Below, piece by piece: positions 1-10,800 of a stretch of 64,000 nt of DNA (positions within the stretch are counted from its first letter, which is position 1; each line of letters begins with the position of its first letter). The notes under the pieces are model-generated. The model was not told the origin of the DNA. It ran no database searches and saw only the letters and a program-made list of their open reading frames with translations. The DNA comes from Streptomyces sp. SID8352 (GTDB lineage: Bacteria; Actinomycetota; Actinomycetes; Streptomycetales; Streptomycetaceae): the NCBI RefSeq assembly GCF_009862265.1, contig NZ_WWGX01000030.1:124001-188000 (forward strand), given 5' to 3'. The position numbers and the translations under genes are program-made.

Positions 1-674
1 ACGGGGAGCTGGCACCGATCACCCGCGACCTGCCCACGGGCGCGGCCCCGGTGGTGTCGATGTCCAAGGAGCCCGCGCCCGGGGACGACTGGACGGACCG
101 GGTCACCGGCGGCGAGGGTTCGTCCTCGTGGGCGGTCGCCGTGCTCTCCGGCTTCCAGCGCAAGGGCCGTTGGACAGCGCCGAGGAAGTTCACCTGCTTC
201 ACCCTCTTCGGCGGCGGCGAGGTCGACCTGCGCGAGGCCAACTTCGTGGACCGCGAGGTCGTCATCAACTGCGTCGCCGTCATGGGCGGGGTGAACGTGA
301 TCGTGCCGCACGGGGTCGAGGTGGTGGTGCGCGGCATCGGCATCATGGGCGGCTTCGACCACCGCGAGGAGGGCGTCCCGCCCGAGCCGGGTGCCCCGCG
401 CGTGATCGTGACGGGCTTCGCCCTCTGGGGCGGGGTCGGCGTCGAGCGGAAGCTGACCCGGGCCGAGAAGCAGCGGCTCAAGGAGGAGCGCCGCCAGGAC
501 AGACTGGACCGCAAGGCGGCCCGCAGGGACCTGCACGACGCCATCCGCGACGAGGCGGAGGGCTCCCACCGCCGGATGATCGACGGCCACCGCGAACGGG
601 CGCGGGAGCACCGCGACGAGATCCGCGCGGAGCGCCGGGAGCGGCGGGACCGCCGCCGTTACGACGAGTACTGA
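1..674 (+). CDS. DUF1707 / LiaF-like cell-envelope response protein, 5' end outside window
   Basis: The frame is open from base 3 to the left edge, and its first residues (GELAPITRDLP) look like the end of a DUF1707 domain, so the GTG at 51 is probably internal and the gene starts upstream. The middle has the repetitive beta pattern of the LiaF C-terminal/DUF2154 family (GGGEVDLREANF, VAVMGGVNVIVPHGVEV, GIGIMGGF). The last 60 or so residues are a highly charged Arg/Glu/Asp helix. Known relatives are membrane-associated proteins linked to envelope stress; the precise role here is not known. It ends in TGA at 672-674. Confidence 0.8.
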   Translation, partial: GELAPITRDLPTGAAPVVSMSKEPAPGDDWTDRVTGGEGSSSWAVAVLSGFQRKGRWTAPRKFTCFTLFGGGEVDLREANFVDREVVINCVAVMGGVNVIVPHGVEVVVRGIGIMGGFDHREEGVPPEPGAPRVIVTGFALWGGVGVERKLTRAEKQRLKEERRQDRLDRKAARRDLHDAIRDEAEGSHRRMIDGHRERAREHRDEIRAERRERRDRRRYDEY

Positions 675-1157
675 TCTCCCGCCGGGCGGGGCGCGGGCCG
701 GGATGCCGGTGCGGCGTCCGGGGCGGGTCCCCGGAGTGCGGTGCGGGGTGACGGGTCACGGGTCCGGTGCCGTGCGGCGCGGGTGCGCGGAGGGTGCGCG
801 GGAAGGTGCCGGGGGACCCGGGCGGGCCCGGCGGTACGGCCCGGCGTCACCGTCCCGCAGTCGTGACCCGGGGTGCCGTGCCGTCCGGGTGCGGTGATCC
901 CCCGGTGCGGTGCGGTGCGGTGCGGTGCGATGTCGTGCCCGGTGAGAGGTCCGGCGTCGGCACCGGGCTGCGCGACGGCCCGGGCACCGCTCCCCGTCCG
1001 GTGCGCTCCGCCACCTCCCCCGGGCGGTGGGCCCCGGTGCCGCGGACCGCGTGGCGCGTTCCGGTGCCGTGCGCCGCGTGGCGCGCCCGGACCCGCGCGG
1101 CCCGGTCACGCGCCCCGCGCCCTGGTCGCGCTCCCCGGGTTCGCGGTCCGGCCGGGG
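675..1157. other. Intergenic, no gene seen; short GGTGC tandem repeat
   Basis: About 480 bases of very GC-rich sequence between convergent genes. Its open frames are low-complexity Arg/Pro/Gly/Ala and look non-coding. It contains five perfect tandem copies of GGTGC at 904-928. No clear terminator hairpin was identified. Confidence 0.6.
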
Positions 1158-2546
1158 TCAGAGCTGGGCCCGGGGGGCCTCCTTCAGCAGTGCGCGCGGG
1201 TCGAGGGTCTCGGCCATTCGGGCGTATCCCCGGTCGCCCGGGTGCAGATGGTCGCCGGAGTCGTACTCCGCGCGCAGCCGGCGCGGGTCGGCGGGGTCGC
1301 GCAGGGCCCGGTCGAAGTCGACGACCGCGTCGAACACCCGGCCCGAGCGGATCTCCGCGTTGATCTCCTGGCGCAGGGCCTCGCGGGCCTCCGTGTAGCC
1401 GCCGTATCCGCCGAACGGCGTCACCGTCGCGCCGACGACCCGCAGCCCCCGGGAGCGGGCCTCGTCGGCCATGGTGCGCAGCCCGGCGAGCAGGCTGTCC
1501 CGGTCGGCCAGTTCGGGGCTGTGCAGGATGTCGTTGACGCCGAGCGCGATGACGACGGCCCGCACGTTGGTACGGCCCAGCACGTCCCGGGAGAACCGGC
1601 TGAGCCCGCTGGGGTTGTCCGCCGGGCGGCCCGACTTGCTGGTCAGCACCCGGTTCCCGCTGATGCCCCCGTTGACGACGCTGTAGCGGGGCACGTCCCG
1701 GTGCCCGTCCCCGCCCTTGTGGCCCGCGGCGGCGCGCAGCCGGGCGCCGAAGACGTCCGGCCAGCGGCGGTTGGCGTCCGGGGTGGAGCCGTAGCCGTCG
1801 GTGATCGAGTCGCCGAAGGCCACCACGGTGCCGTCCGCCTCGTGGGTGAGCACGTCCAGCGCGGTCAGGTAGCGCCAGTACGGCGTCCGCTCGGTGTACG
1901 CGGCGCCCGCCGTGTCCTCGGTGCGGTCGCCCTCGGCGAGGAAGCTCGTCTGCAGGGCGCGCGGATGGTAGGTGACCGGCCCCGAGGGGGTGGGGGAGTA
2001 CGTGGTGACCAGGACGTCGCCGCCGTACGGCACGGGGATCCGGGCGGCGTCGCTCATCACCTGGCCGCCGGGCGGGATGACGACGGCCGCGCTCCCGGCG
2101 AAGGTGAGCCGGCGCATGCTGGTGGCGACCGCGGTCGGGGCGCCGCCCCCGGCGGCCAGGGCGACCGAGGCGTGGCTGATGGTCAGCGGGGACTGGCCGT
2201 AGAGGTTGGACAGGGTGACCCTGGCCCCCGTGCCGCCGACGCCGGAGTGCACGACGTTGCGCACGGAACGGCCCGCGACGCCGGTCTCCTCCGTACCCGG
2301 CTCGGCCGCGGCCGGGGCGGCGGCCCAGGCACCGGCCCAGACGCCGGTGGAGGCCGGTGCGACGCCGCCCTCGCCGCGGGGGTGGCCCGGGGCCACGCGG
2401 ACGGGGCCCCGGGCCGTGCCGTCGTCGGACGCCGTCGCGGCGTATATGGCGCTGGACAGGGCCAGGATCAGGACGACGATCGCGGCGATCAGGGCACGGT
2501 GCTTTGCGGGGGACGCCTGGGCGTTCCCGTCACGACCCCGGGTCAT
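1158..2546 (-). CDS. Secreted or membrane-tethered SGNH/GDSL hydrolase
   Basis: 462 aa from the ATG at 2546, preceded by GAGGAGA; the open frame runs further upstream without support. One hydrophobic segment lies at about residues 18-37, so the enzyme is exported and perhaps anchored. A variable beta-rich region (about 70-230) precedes the SGNH catalytic domain: block I AFGDSITDG with nucleophile Ser247, block III GVNDI with Asn338, and block V GDHLHPGD with Asp432 and His435. All four family residues are present, so esterase/lipase-type activity is likely; the substrate cannot be read from sequence. It is divergent from the DUF445 gene across a 173-bp gap. Confidence 0.88.
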   Translation of the reverse strand: MTRGRDGNAQASPAKHRALIAAIVVLILALSSAIYAATASDDGTARGPVRVAPGHPRGEGGVAPASTGVWAGAWAAAPAAAEPGTEETGVAGRSVRNVVHSGVGGTGARVTLSNLYGQSPLTISHASVALAAGGGAPTAVATSMRRLTFAGSAAVVIPPGGQVMSDAARIPVPYGGDVLVTTYSPTPSGPVTYHPRALQTSFLAEGDRTEDTAGAAYTERTPYWRYLTALDVLTHEADGTVVAFGDSITDGYGSTPDANRRWPDVFGARLRAAAGHKGGDGHRDVPRYSVVNGGISGNRVLTSKSGRPADNPSGLSRFSRDVLGRTNVRAVVIALGVNDILHSPELADRDSLLAGLRTMADEARSRGLRVVGATVTPFGGYGGYTEAREALRQEINAEIRSGRVFDAVVDFDRALRDPADPRRLRAEYDSGDHLHPGDRGYARMAETLDPRALLKEAPRAQL

Positions 2547-2719
2547 GCTGTGGTGTTCTCCTCGGGCGAGGGGAGCCCTCGACGCTGCTCGGGCTCCGGT
2601 TCCGCTGAACCCATGATGGGCCATGGGCCGGGGAAGTGCCGCCGGAACCCCGGGCGTTCCCCCTCGGGAACAGACGCCGGGAACTCCCGCGTCGTTCCCG
2701 GAGTCCCCAGGAAGAGACA

Positions 2720-4252
2720 ATGGCCACGCGACAAGACGGAGAACGGACGAACGGCATGAACGGCGACCAGCCACACCCCTCGCCCGGCCACGGCCCCCGG
2801 CCCGGGGACGGCGACGGGGACGGGGACCGGCGCCCCGGCCGGGGCACGGCGGACGACGGGGCTCCCGGCGGGGACACGGGCACCGGGGCGGGCGCCGCCC
2901 GGGGCGCGGGGGAGGCCGGAGCCGCCTCCGTCGCCCCCGCCGCCGCCTCCGCGGCCCCCTCCGCCCCCGGCGGTGTCGCCGCCCGCGCCATGGCCGCCTT
3001 CAGCGCCGCCGACGAGGAGAAGCAGCGCGGCGTACGGCGGATGAAGACGATCGCGCTCGGGCTGCTGCTGTTCGTCGCCGTCGTCTACGCCCTGGCCGAG
3101 TGGGCCGCCCACCGGGGCGCCGGAGCCTGGGCCGGATACGTGTCGGCCGCCGCCGAGGCCGGCATGGTCGGCGCGCTCGCCGACTGGTTCGCGGTCACCG
3201 CCCTGTTCCGCCGCCCGCTCGGCCTGCCCATCCCGCACACCGCCATCATCCCCACGAAGAAGGACCAGCTCGGCGTCTCCCTGGGCGAGTTCGTCGGGGA
3301 GAACTTCCTCTCCGAGGACGTCGTGCGGGGACGGCTGCGCGCCGTCGGCATCGGCGGCCGCCTCGGCGCCTGGCTCGCCGTACCCGACCACGCCGACCGG
3401 GTCACCGCCGAACTCGCCGCGGCCCTGCGCGGCGCGCTCACCGTGCTGCGCGACTCCGACGTCCAGGCCGTGGTGGGCGAGGCCATCACCCGGCGGGCCG
3501 GGGCCCAGGAGATCGCCCCCGGCATCGGCCGGATGCTGGACCGGGTCGTCGCCGACGGCGGCCACAAGCGCGTCGTCGACCTCGTCGTCACCCGCGCCCA
3601 CGACTGGCTGGTGCTGCACGGCGACTCCGTGATGGGCGCCGTGCAGGGCGGCGCCCCCGGATGGACGCCCCGCTTCGTCGACCGCAAGGTGGGCGAGCGC
3701 GTCTACAAGGAGCTGCTGCGCTTCGTCACCGAGATGCGCGACATGCCCGCCCATCCCGCGCGCGGCGCCCTGGACCGCTTCCTCACCGACTTCGCCGCCG
3801 ACCTCCAGTCCGACACCGAGACCCGCGCCCGTGTGGAGCGGCTCAAGACCGAGGTGCTCGGCCGGGGCGAGGTCCAGGACCTCATCGCCTCCGCCTGGAC
3901 GGCCGTGCGGTCCATGATCGTCTCCGCGGCGGAGGACGAGCGCAGCGAACTGCGCCTGCGGGTCCGGGCCTCGCTGCTGTCGCTGGGTGCCCGGATGGCC
4001 CAGGACGCCCGCCTCCGGGACAAGGTCGACGGCTGGGTGGAGGGCGCGGCCGTCTACGTCGTCACCACCTACCGCAAGGAGATCACCTCCCTGATCACGG
4101 ACACCGTGGCGAGCTGGGACGCCGAGCACACCACCCGGAAGATCGAGGCGAACATCGGCCGGGACCTCCAGTTCATCCGGATCAACGGCACGGTCGTCGG
4201 CTCCCTCGCCGGACTGCTGATCCACACGGTCTCCCGCATGCTGGGGGCGTAG
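2720..4252 (+). CDS. DUF445 family membrane protein
   Basis: 510 aa. The ATG at 2720 sits about 5 nt after AGGAAGAG. A disordered Gly/Pro/Asp N-terminus (about 1-85) leads into MKTIALGLLLFVAVVYALAE, the first membrane segment, followed by the DUF445 hallmarks AEAGMVGALADWFAVTALFR and IPHTAIIPTKK. A long helical region follows, with a second hydrophobic helix at the C-terminus (INGTVVGSLAGLLIHTV). The DUF445/YjiN family has no settled biochemical function. It runs co-directionally into the MFS gene 117 bp downstream. Confidence 0.88.
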   Translation: MATRQDGERTNGMNGDQPHPSPGHGPRPGDGDGDGDRRPGRGTADDGAPGGDTGTGAGAARGAGEAGAASVAPAAASAAPSAPGGVAARAMAAFSAADEEKQRGVRRMKTIALGLLLFVAVVYALAEWAAHRGAGAWAGYVSAAAEAGMVGALADWFAVTALFRRPLGLPIPHTAIIPTKKDQLGVSLGEFVGENFLSEDVVRGRLRAVGIGGRLGAWLAVPDHADRVTAELAAALRGALTVLRDSDVQAVVGEAITRRAGAQEIAPGIGRMLDRVVADGGHKRVVDLVVTRAHDWLVLHGDSVMGAVQGGAPGWTPRFVDRKVGERVYKELLRFVTEMRDMPAHPARGALDRFLTDFAADLQSDTETRARVERLKTEVLGRGEVQDLIASAWTAVRSMIVSAAEDERSELRLRVRASLLSLGARMAQDARLRDKVDGWVEGAAVYVVTTYRKEITSLITDTVASWDAEHTTRKIEANIGRDLQFIRINGTVVGSLAGLLIHTVSRMLGA

Positions 4253-4369
4253 CGGCGCGACGGCGGTGCGTGAGCCGCCCGGACGCGGGCACCCGCTCCG
4301 GGCCGCCCGGTGTTCCCGGGGGCGCCCGCGGGCCACCGCCGGAGCAGTCCTCACCCCCGAGAGGGAGCC

Positions 4370-5935
4370 ATGACAGCGGACGCGTCGTCCCCGGGGTCCG
4401 TGCCCGGAGCCACCGGAACGGTCACCACCGCGGTCCCGGCCCGGCTGGACCGCCTGCCCTGGTCCCGCTGGCACTGGATGATCGTGATCGGCCTCGGCAC
4501 CGTCTGGATCCTGGACGGCCTAGAGGTCACGATCGTCGGCAACGTGGCCGGCCGGATCGCCGAGGACGGCAGCGGACTGGACATCACGTCCGCCCAGATC
4601 ACCGGCCTGGCCGCGGCCCTCTACGTGGCCGGCGCCTGCTCCGGCGCCCTGTTCTTCGGCTGGCTGACCGACCGGCACGGCCGCAAGAAGCTGTTCATGA
4701 TCACCCTGGTGGTCTATCTGACGGCGACCGCGCTCACCGCCGTCTCCTTCGAGTCCTGGTGGTTCTTCCTCTTCCGGTTCCTGACCGGCTTCGGCATCGG
4801 CGGCGAGTACGCGGCCATCAACTCCGCCATCGACGAGCTGATCCCCTCCCACTACCGGGGCCGGGTCGACCTGATCATCAACGGCAGCTACTGGCTCGGA
4901 GCCATCGGCGGCTCCCTGCTGTCCATCGTGATGCTGGACACCGCCGTCTTCCCGAAGGACCTCGGCTGGCGGCTCAGCTTCGGCCTCGGCGTCGTCCTCG
5001 GGCTGGTCATCCTCCTGGTGCGGCGGCACGTCCCGGAGAGCCCGCGATGGCAGTTCATCCACGGCCACGGCGAGGCGGCCGACCGGCTCGTCACCTCCGT
5101 CGAGCGGGAGATCGAGCGGGAGAAGGGGATCCGGCTGCCGGAGCCCGCCGGTGAGATCACCATCCACCAGCGCAAGAGCATCGGCTTCGGCCTGATCGCC
5201 CGGACCGTCTTCGGCCGCTACCCGCGCCGCGCCGTCCTCGGCCTGTCGCTCTTCATCGGCCAGGCGTTCCTGTACAACGCCATCACCTTCGGCTTCGGCA
5301 CCATCCTCATCACCTTCTTCGACGTGCCGACCGGCCACACCGGCTACTACTTCGCGGTGATCGCCGCCGGGAACTTCATGGGACCGCTGCTGCTCGGCAG
5401 GCTCTTCGACACGGTCGGGCGCCGGATCATGATCTCCGGCACCTATCTCCTCTCCGGCCTGCTGCTGTTCGGCACGGCCTGGCTGTTCGACCGCGGCTCC
5501 CTGTCGGCGACGACGATGACGGCCTGCTGGTGCGTGGTGCTGTTCTTCGCCTCGGCGGGCGCCTCCAGCGCCTACCTCACGGTCTCCGAGATCTTCCCGA
5601 TGGAGACCCGCGCCATGGCCATCGCCTTCTTCTACGCCCTCGGCACCGCCGCGGGCGGCATCAGCGGCCCGCTGCTCTTCGCCGACCTCACGGAGTCCGG
5701 GGTGGTCGGCGACACCGTGCTGGCGTTCCGGATCGGCGCCGGGCTGATGTGCGCGGCGGGGCTGGTCGCGGCGTTCCTCGCGGTGAACGCGGAGCGCCGG
5801 TCGCTGGAGGACATCGCGGAGCCGCTGTCGGCGGCGGGAACGGCGGCGGGGAAGGGGCCGGACGTGGGGCCGGGGTCGGGCGCGAGGTCCGGGTCGGGCG
5901 CGGGTCCGGGGTCCGGGCCGGGCGGGAAGGGCTGA
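4370..5935 (+). CDS. MFS transporter, metabolite:H+ symporter type
   Basis: 521 aa. The start ATG at 4370 follows GAGGGAG. Twelve hydrophobic segments are apparent. The loop 2-3 signature is GWLTDRHGRKKLF, and FLTGFGIGGEYAAIN in helix 4 is typical of sugar-porter and aromatic-acid/metabolite symporter MFS proteins; the second half has the related RLFDTVGRR. The C-terminus ends in a Gly/Ser/Pro low-complexity tail of about 30 residues. The substrate is unknown. An 88-bp gap separates it from the VOC gene. Confidence 0.88.
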   Translation: MTADASSPGSVPGATGTVTTAVPARLDRLPWSRWHWMIVIGLGTVWILDGLEVTIVGNVAGRIAEDGSGLDITSAQITGLAAALYVAGACSGALFFGWLTDRHGRKKLFMITLVVYLTATALTAVSFESWWFFLFRFLTGFGIGGEYAAINSAIDELIPSHYRGRVDLIINGSYWLGAIGGSLLSIVMLDTAVFPKDLGWRLSFGLGVVLGLVILLVRRHVPESPRWQFIHGHGEAADRLVTSVEREIEREKGIRLPEPAGEITIHQRKSIGFGLIARTVFGRYPRRAVLGLSLFIGQAFLYNAITFGFGTILITFFDVPTGHTGYYFAVIAAGNFMGPLLLGRLFDTVGRRIMISGTYLLSGLLLFGTAWLFDRGSLSATTMTACWCVVLFFASAGASSAYLTVSEIFPMETRAMAIAFFYALGTAAGGISGPLLFADLTESGVVGDTVLAFRIGAGLMCAAGLVAAFLAVNAERRSLEDIAEPLSAAGTAAGKGPDVGPGSGARSGSGAGPGSGPGGKG

Positions 5936-6023
5936 CCCGGGCGGGTCCTCCCGGCCCGGCCCCGGGCGGACGTACGGTGCGGGGACCGGCACGACAGGAC
6001 CGCCACGAGGGAGCGCGACGACG

Positions 6024-6383
6024 ATGACCATCCGCAGGATCGTCCCCAACATCGAGGTCGGCGACGGGGAGGGGATGCGCGCGAACGGCGACTTCTACGG
6101 CCTGCTGGGCTTCGAGGAGGTCATGGACATGGGCTGGGTGCGCACCCTGGCCTCCCCCTCCGAACCCACCGCGCAGATCAGCTTCTTCACCCGGGAGCGC
6201 ACCGGGCCCGTCGTCCCCGACCTGAGCGTGGAGGTGGAGGACGTGGACGCGGTGTACGCCCGGATGCGGGCCGCGGGCGCCGAGATCGTCCGCGAGCCGC
6301 AGGACGAGGAGTGGGGCGTCCGCCGCTTCTTCGTCCGCGACCCGAACGGCCGCGTGGTGAACGTCCTGACGCACCGGGGGTGA
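6024..6383 (+). CDS. VOC superfamily protein (glyoxalase/bleomycin-resistance fold)
   Basis: 119 aa, preceded by GAGGGAG about 10 nt upstream of the ATG. The beta-alpha-beta-beta-beta pattern of the VOC fold is visible, ending in VRRFFVRDPNGRVVNVLTHR, the usual C-terminal strand pair. The short length implies a homodimer. Members range from dioxygenases to drug-binding proteins. Metal ligands cannot be assigned with confidence, so the activity is unknown. Confidence 0.85.
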   Translation: MTIRRIVPNIEVGDGEGMRANGDFYGLLGFEEVMDMGWVRTLASPSEPTAQISFFTRERTGPVVPDLSVEVEDVDAVYARMRAAGAEIVREPQDEEWGVRRFFVRDPNGRVVNVLTHRG

Positions 6384-6662
6384 CGCGGGGCGGTCCCCGG
6401 GCGGCCGGGCACGGAGCGGCGGCCCGGGGCGGCCCGGGGCGGGACGGGGCGGCCCGGGAGGGAGCCGCGCGCCCGGGGCGGGGCGGTGCCTCGGCGGAAC
6501 GGTGCGTCGGCGGGCGTCGCGTCGGCGGGGCGTCGCGCGGACGGGGGCCCGGCCCCGTACCGGTACGGCCCCGTGCCGGTAGGCCATGGGGCGTGGGTCA
6601 CTCGTCGCCGCACGGTCCCGCGAGCGCAGGGGGCGCCGGGGGCGCCGTCGTCGGCCGGCGGC

Positions 6663-6965
6663 TCAGGCGCGGCGGTCGGCGACGGCCCAGGAGGCCAGGG
6701 CGACGGCCCCGGCGACCCCGAACACGGCGGGCCATGCGCCGACCTTCTTGGCCAGCGGATGCGATCCGGCGAAGGCGGCGACGTAGCCGGCGGACAGCGC
6801 GCCCGCGGCCGGGCCCCCGGCCCGCTCCCGCCACTGCCGCGCGGCGGCGGCCCCGGCGGCGGCCAGCACGACCCCGCCGAGCTGCCGCTTCCCGGTCCAG
6901 CGGGCCACGCCGTACCCGCCGACGAGACCACCCGCGGCGACCACCGCGCTGGGAACCCTGGCCAT
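6663..6965 (-). CDS. Small Ala/Gly-rich membrane protein of unknown function
   Basis: 100 aa. The ATG at 6965 has a near-perfect AGGAGG 5 nt upstream, which fixes the start. Three or four weak hydrophobic segments are seen (SAVVAAGGLVGGYGVA, GGVVLAAAGAAAA, AGALSAGYVAAFAG, AVFGVAGAVALASWAVA). No catalytic motif is recognised. It is divergent from the AhpD-like gene. Confidence 0.65.
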   Translation of the reverse strand: MARVPSAVVAAGGLVGGYGVARWTGKRQLGGVVLAAAGAAAARQWRERAGGPAAGALSAGYVAAFAGSHPLAKKVGAWPAVFGVAGAVALASWAVADRRA

Positions 6966-7246
6966 GCCTGCCTCCTGTCCTGCCGACGCCCTGCGTCCGT
7001 CACCGCGAGGGTAGACCGCGCGGGCGGGGCCGCTCACGCCGGGCCGGTCCCGGCGGGGCCCGGCGCGCACCACCGGACGGCCCAGCGGCCCCGGCGACCC
7101 CGGCGGCTCCGGCGGGAGTGAGACGCAGGTCACCATACGAACAGCGCGCGTACCCGTCACATCGGCGGCCCCGCGTCCGTCGTAGCTGTGTGGACCGGGG
7201 CGAGGCCCCCACCCAGCGATTCGACCTGAACGACGGAGGCACCACC

Positions 7247-7717
7247 ATGGAAGCGCGTCTCAACATGTTCGGCAGCCCGCTCGCGGGCAAGTTCCTGCGC
7301 CACATCAACTCGGCCGGCAAGATCCTCGGCGACTCGTCCCTGCCGGAGGCGACGCAGGAGCTGGTGAAGATCCGCGCCAGCCAGATCAACGGCTGCGGCT
7401 TCTGCCTCGACATGCACACCAAGGACGCCGCGAAGGCGGGCGAGACCTCGCTCCGCCTCAACCTGATCGCGGCCTGGCGGGAGGCGAAGGTCTTCACCGA
7501 CGCCGAACGCGCCGCCCTCGAACTGACCGAGCAGGGCACCCGCCTCCCCGACGGCGGCCACGTCACGGACGAGGCCTGGGCCGACGCGGCCCGCCACTAC
7601 GACGAGGAGCAACTCACCGCGCTGGTCGGGCTGATCGCCCTGATCAACACGTACAACCGCCTGAACGTCATCGTCCAGCAGCCGGCCGGCGACTACGAAC
7701 CGGGCATGTTCGGCTGA
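7247..7717 (+). CDS. Carboxymuconolactone decarboxylase / AhpD-like protein
   Basis: 156 aa with ACGGAGG ahead of the ATG. The AhpD core is clear: LVKIRASQINGCGFCLDMHT carries the CxxC pair and the downstream His, followed by the helical ERAALELTEQGTRL and LIALINTYNRLNV segments. AhpD-type proteins use the vicinal cysteines in peroxide or redox chemistry; many single-domain members are orphan alkylhydroperoxidase-like enzymes. It is convergent with the helicase gene, and a hairpin lies between them. Confidence 0.9.
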   Translation: MEARLNMFGSPLAGKFLRHINSAGKILGDSSLPEATQELVKIRASQINGCGFCLDMHTKDAAKAGETSLRLNLIAAWREAKVFTDAERAALELTEQGTRLPDGGHVTDEAWADAARHYDEEQLTALVGLIALINTYNRLNVIVQQPAGDYEPGMFG

Positions 7718-7776
7718 TCCGTTCCCGACTGTCCCCGGGCCCCCTCGGCAGAGCGCTCCGGCACGGCGCGCGCCTG

Positions 7777-7808
7777 GGGCAGGGAGGGAGATGCACCCCT
7801 CCCTGCCC
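7777..7808. terminator. Bidirectional hairpin terminator
   Basis: A perfect 12-bp stem (GGGCAGGGAGGG / CCCTCCCTGCCC) with an 8-nt loop, between the convergent AhpD-like gene (ends 7717) and the helicase gene (ends 7820). It could serve both. Confidence 0.75.
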
Positions 7809-7819
7809 GGACGGTGGGA

Positions 7820-10800
7820 TCAACTGGCTTGGATGGCTGCTGAATAGGCCCACACGTCGGCTGGCAACTCGTGACGGAGATGCCATTTGATGGCCACCGG
7901 CTTGCTACCGGTGTGGTCGACATAGCTTGCCGGGCCGAGGAGCATCCAGGGTTGGGCCTTCTTTATGTCCGTGTTCTTGTACCGCCGCATGAAAAGAAGG
8001 ACGTGACTGCCGCGCTCTGCGTGCTGCTGGTAGCGCAGTCCAGTGGAAGAATCGGCCGCAGTCGCGTTCTGTGACTCCCAGTGGAAAAGGGAGGGGCTCA
8101 GTGCGTAGTCCTTGTAGCGGACCGTGGGAGAGAACTCCCTCTCGTTCTTATCCGAGGTGATGAGAAGGACATCTGTTTGGAACTCTTCGGCCCATCCGAC
8201 ACCCTGGGCGAAACTCTTGGGCATCCTGCCCCCGAGGCGGGCGACTCCGAGAGCAGCCAGGATTTCCGACCGGTTGTACGAGCTGTGGACCTTCATCGGG
8301 ATGCCGCTGAGGCGACCGGACAAGGGGATCGGAACGTGGTCGGCATGCTGCATGACATGGGCCAGCACTTGGCGAAGCTCGTCTCGAACGGCACGGAGCG
8401 GGCGCAATGACGCGAGGCCGTCTTCGTAGCTGGTGAACCCGCCCGCGTCATCCCAGAGGGTGAAGAACAGCATGCGGGCATAGGCCTGGTCGCGGGGGCT
8501 CAGTGCATCGTACGGGGGAGCCTGGTCGTCCAGGATGCGGTCATACGCCTGAGCTCGTTCAGGATCATCTACATGCAGGAAGGAGTGGATCCGCTTCAGT
8601 AGCGCTGACTCGGCCTCCGGGGTGCTTCCGGTGAGTAGGGAAGCCCGGCGGAGGATCGCCGTCCATGAGTGGTTGCTCCGATAGAGCTCGCTGATATCGC
8701 GACGGCTCTCTCGAAGGTAATCCGACAGTCGGGGAGTGCTGTATGCCTTCACCTCCTTCACGAGCGTGTTCACCGTCGCGCCCAGTTGGGTGCGGATGTT
8801 GTCGAGGACGAGATCCTTCGCCTTGCCTTCCAGGATGATCTGACACCCGGACGGCAACTGTGGAAAATCCCGCTCCATGTGTTCGACGAGCCGATTACGT
8901 GAAAGGTTGGTCAGGGCGCGGAACTGTTCTTCGAAGCGAAATTCGGCTCGGTGCTGTCCAATGAAGTCCAGTACGGTCAGTACTGGCTTCGTCTCCGTAC
9001 GCCTAAGCCCTCGCCCGAGTTGCTGGAGGAAGATCGTCGCGCTGCTGGTGGGGCGCAGAAGGAGCAGGGTGTCCACGTCAGGGATGTCGAGTCCCTCGTT
9101 GAACAGGTCCACCGAGAAGATCACCTGCAGCTTGCCGTCACGGAGATCGGCGAGAGCAGAGGCACGTACATCGGGCGGGGAGTCGCTGTCGAGCGCCACC
9201 GCTTGGAAGTTCGCCCTGCGGAAGAAGTCCGCCATGTAGTGGGCATGTGCCTTGGACACACAGAACCCGAGGGCCCGCATGGCGCCGGGATGAGAGATCT
9301 TGTCCTGGATCTGCTTGACCACGATGCGGGCACGGGCATCCGTGCCGGTGAACAGGTTACCGAGTTCCTGATCGAGGTAGGCGCCCTTCCGCCAGCTCAG
9401 TCTTGTCAGATCCATGCCGTCGGGGATGCCGAAGTAGTGGAACGGGCTGAGCAGCTCGTTCTCCAGGGCTTCCCACAATCGCATTTCGGCGGCGATCCTG
9501 CCCTCGAAGTATTCGTCCTGCACATTGCGGCCGTCCATTCGCTCCGGCGTCGCAGTGAGGCCGAGCAGCTCCTTCGGGAGGAAGTGATCGATGATCCTCC
9601 GGTAGGTGCTGGCCGTGGAGTGGTGGAACTCATCGATGACGATGATGTCGAAGTGGTCAGGAGCCAACTGCTCCAGCCGTTGGGCATGCAGGGACTGGAC
9701 ACTGGCAAAGACATGGTTCCACTCGCGGGGGTCCGCACCGCCGTGCAGCAGTTCACCGAAGGAGGCGTCGTCCAGAACCTCGCGATAGGTGCGGAGGGAC
9801 TGCTTGAGGATCTCCTTGCGGTGGGCCACGAAGAGCAGCCGCGGACGGCCTTCGGCCGCGTTTGTGCACAGACTTCGGTAGTCGAGGGCAGCCATCACGG
9901 TCTTGCCCGTCCCCGTGGCCGCCACGAGCAGATTGCGGTGCCGGTCGTGGACCTCGCGCTCCACGTTCAACCGCTCCAGCATGTCCCGCTGGTGGGGGAA
10001 CGGGCGGACGGTCAGGCCGGACAGACTGATCTTCAGATCGCTGGGTGCGGTGGAACTGCCCGCCTGAGCCAATGCGCTGTCGAGGCGCTCGGCATGCTGA
10101 TCGGGGTCGTACGTCTCGAACGCGCCGTCGTTCCAGTAGGCGTCAAAGGTTGCCTCGAACTTGTCCAACACGGCTGGTGTGGCCACCGAGGAGAGGCGCA
10201 CATTCCATTCCAGCCCATCGAGGAGCGCTGCCCGAGACAGGTTCGAGCTGCCGACGTACGCGGTGTCGAAGCCCGACCTTCGTCGGAAGAGCCAGGCTTT
10301 GGCGTGCAAGCGGGTCGAGCGAATCTCGTAGTTGACCTTCACCGTAGCGCCGAAGTCGCGTACGAGACGGTCGAGGGCGTGGCGATCGGTGGCGCCCATG
10401 TACGTGGTGGTGATGACACGGATCGGTACGCCGCGTTCCTTGGCGACGCGCAGCACGTCCTCTAGGACGCGGAGGCCGTACCACTTCACGAAGGCGCACA
10501 GCAGATCGATGCGGTCCGCGGTGGCGAGTTCCGCCCTCAGCTCTGTGCCCAGGCTGAGATCCTCGGGCGCGTTGGTGAGCAGCGAGGTCTCAGAGAGCGG
10601 GGTCAACGGGCGGAGCGCGTAGGCTCCGGGAGCCTCCTGCTCGGCCAGCGCCAGCAGCTGACGCGGGCCCTCGACAATCGACTCGGTTGTCCCCTGCCCG
10701 GGGGCAGTGTCGTGCAGGGAACGCAGTATGCGGTTGGCGAAGGGCACCTGCTGGTCGAGCGGGAGGCTAAGAAGCCGCTCTGTGATCACCTCGGCGATGT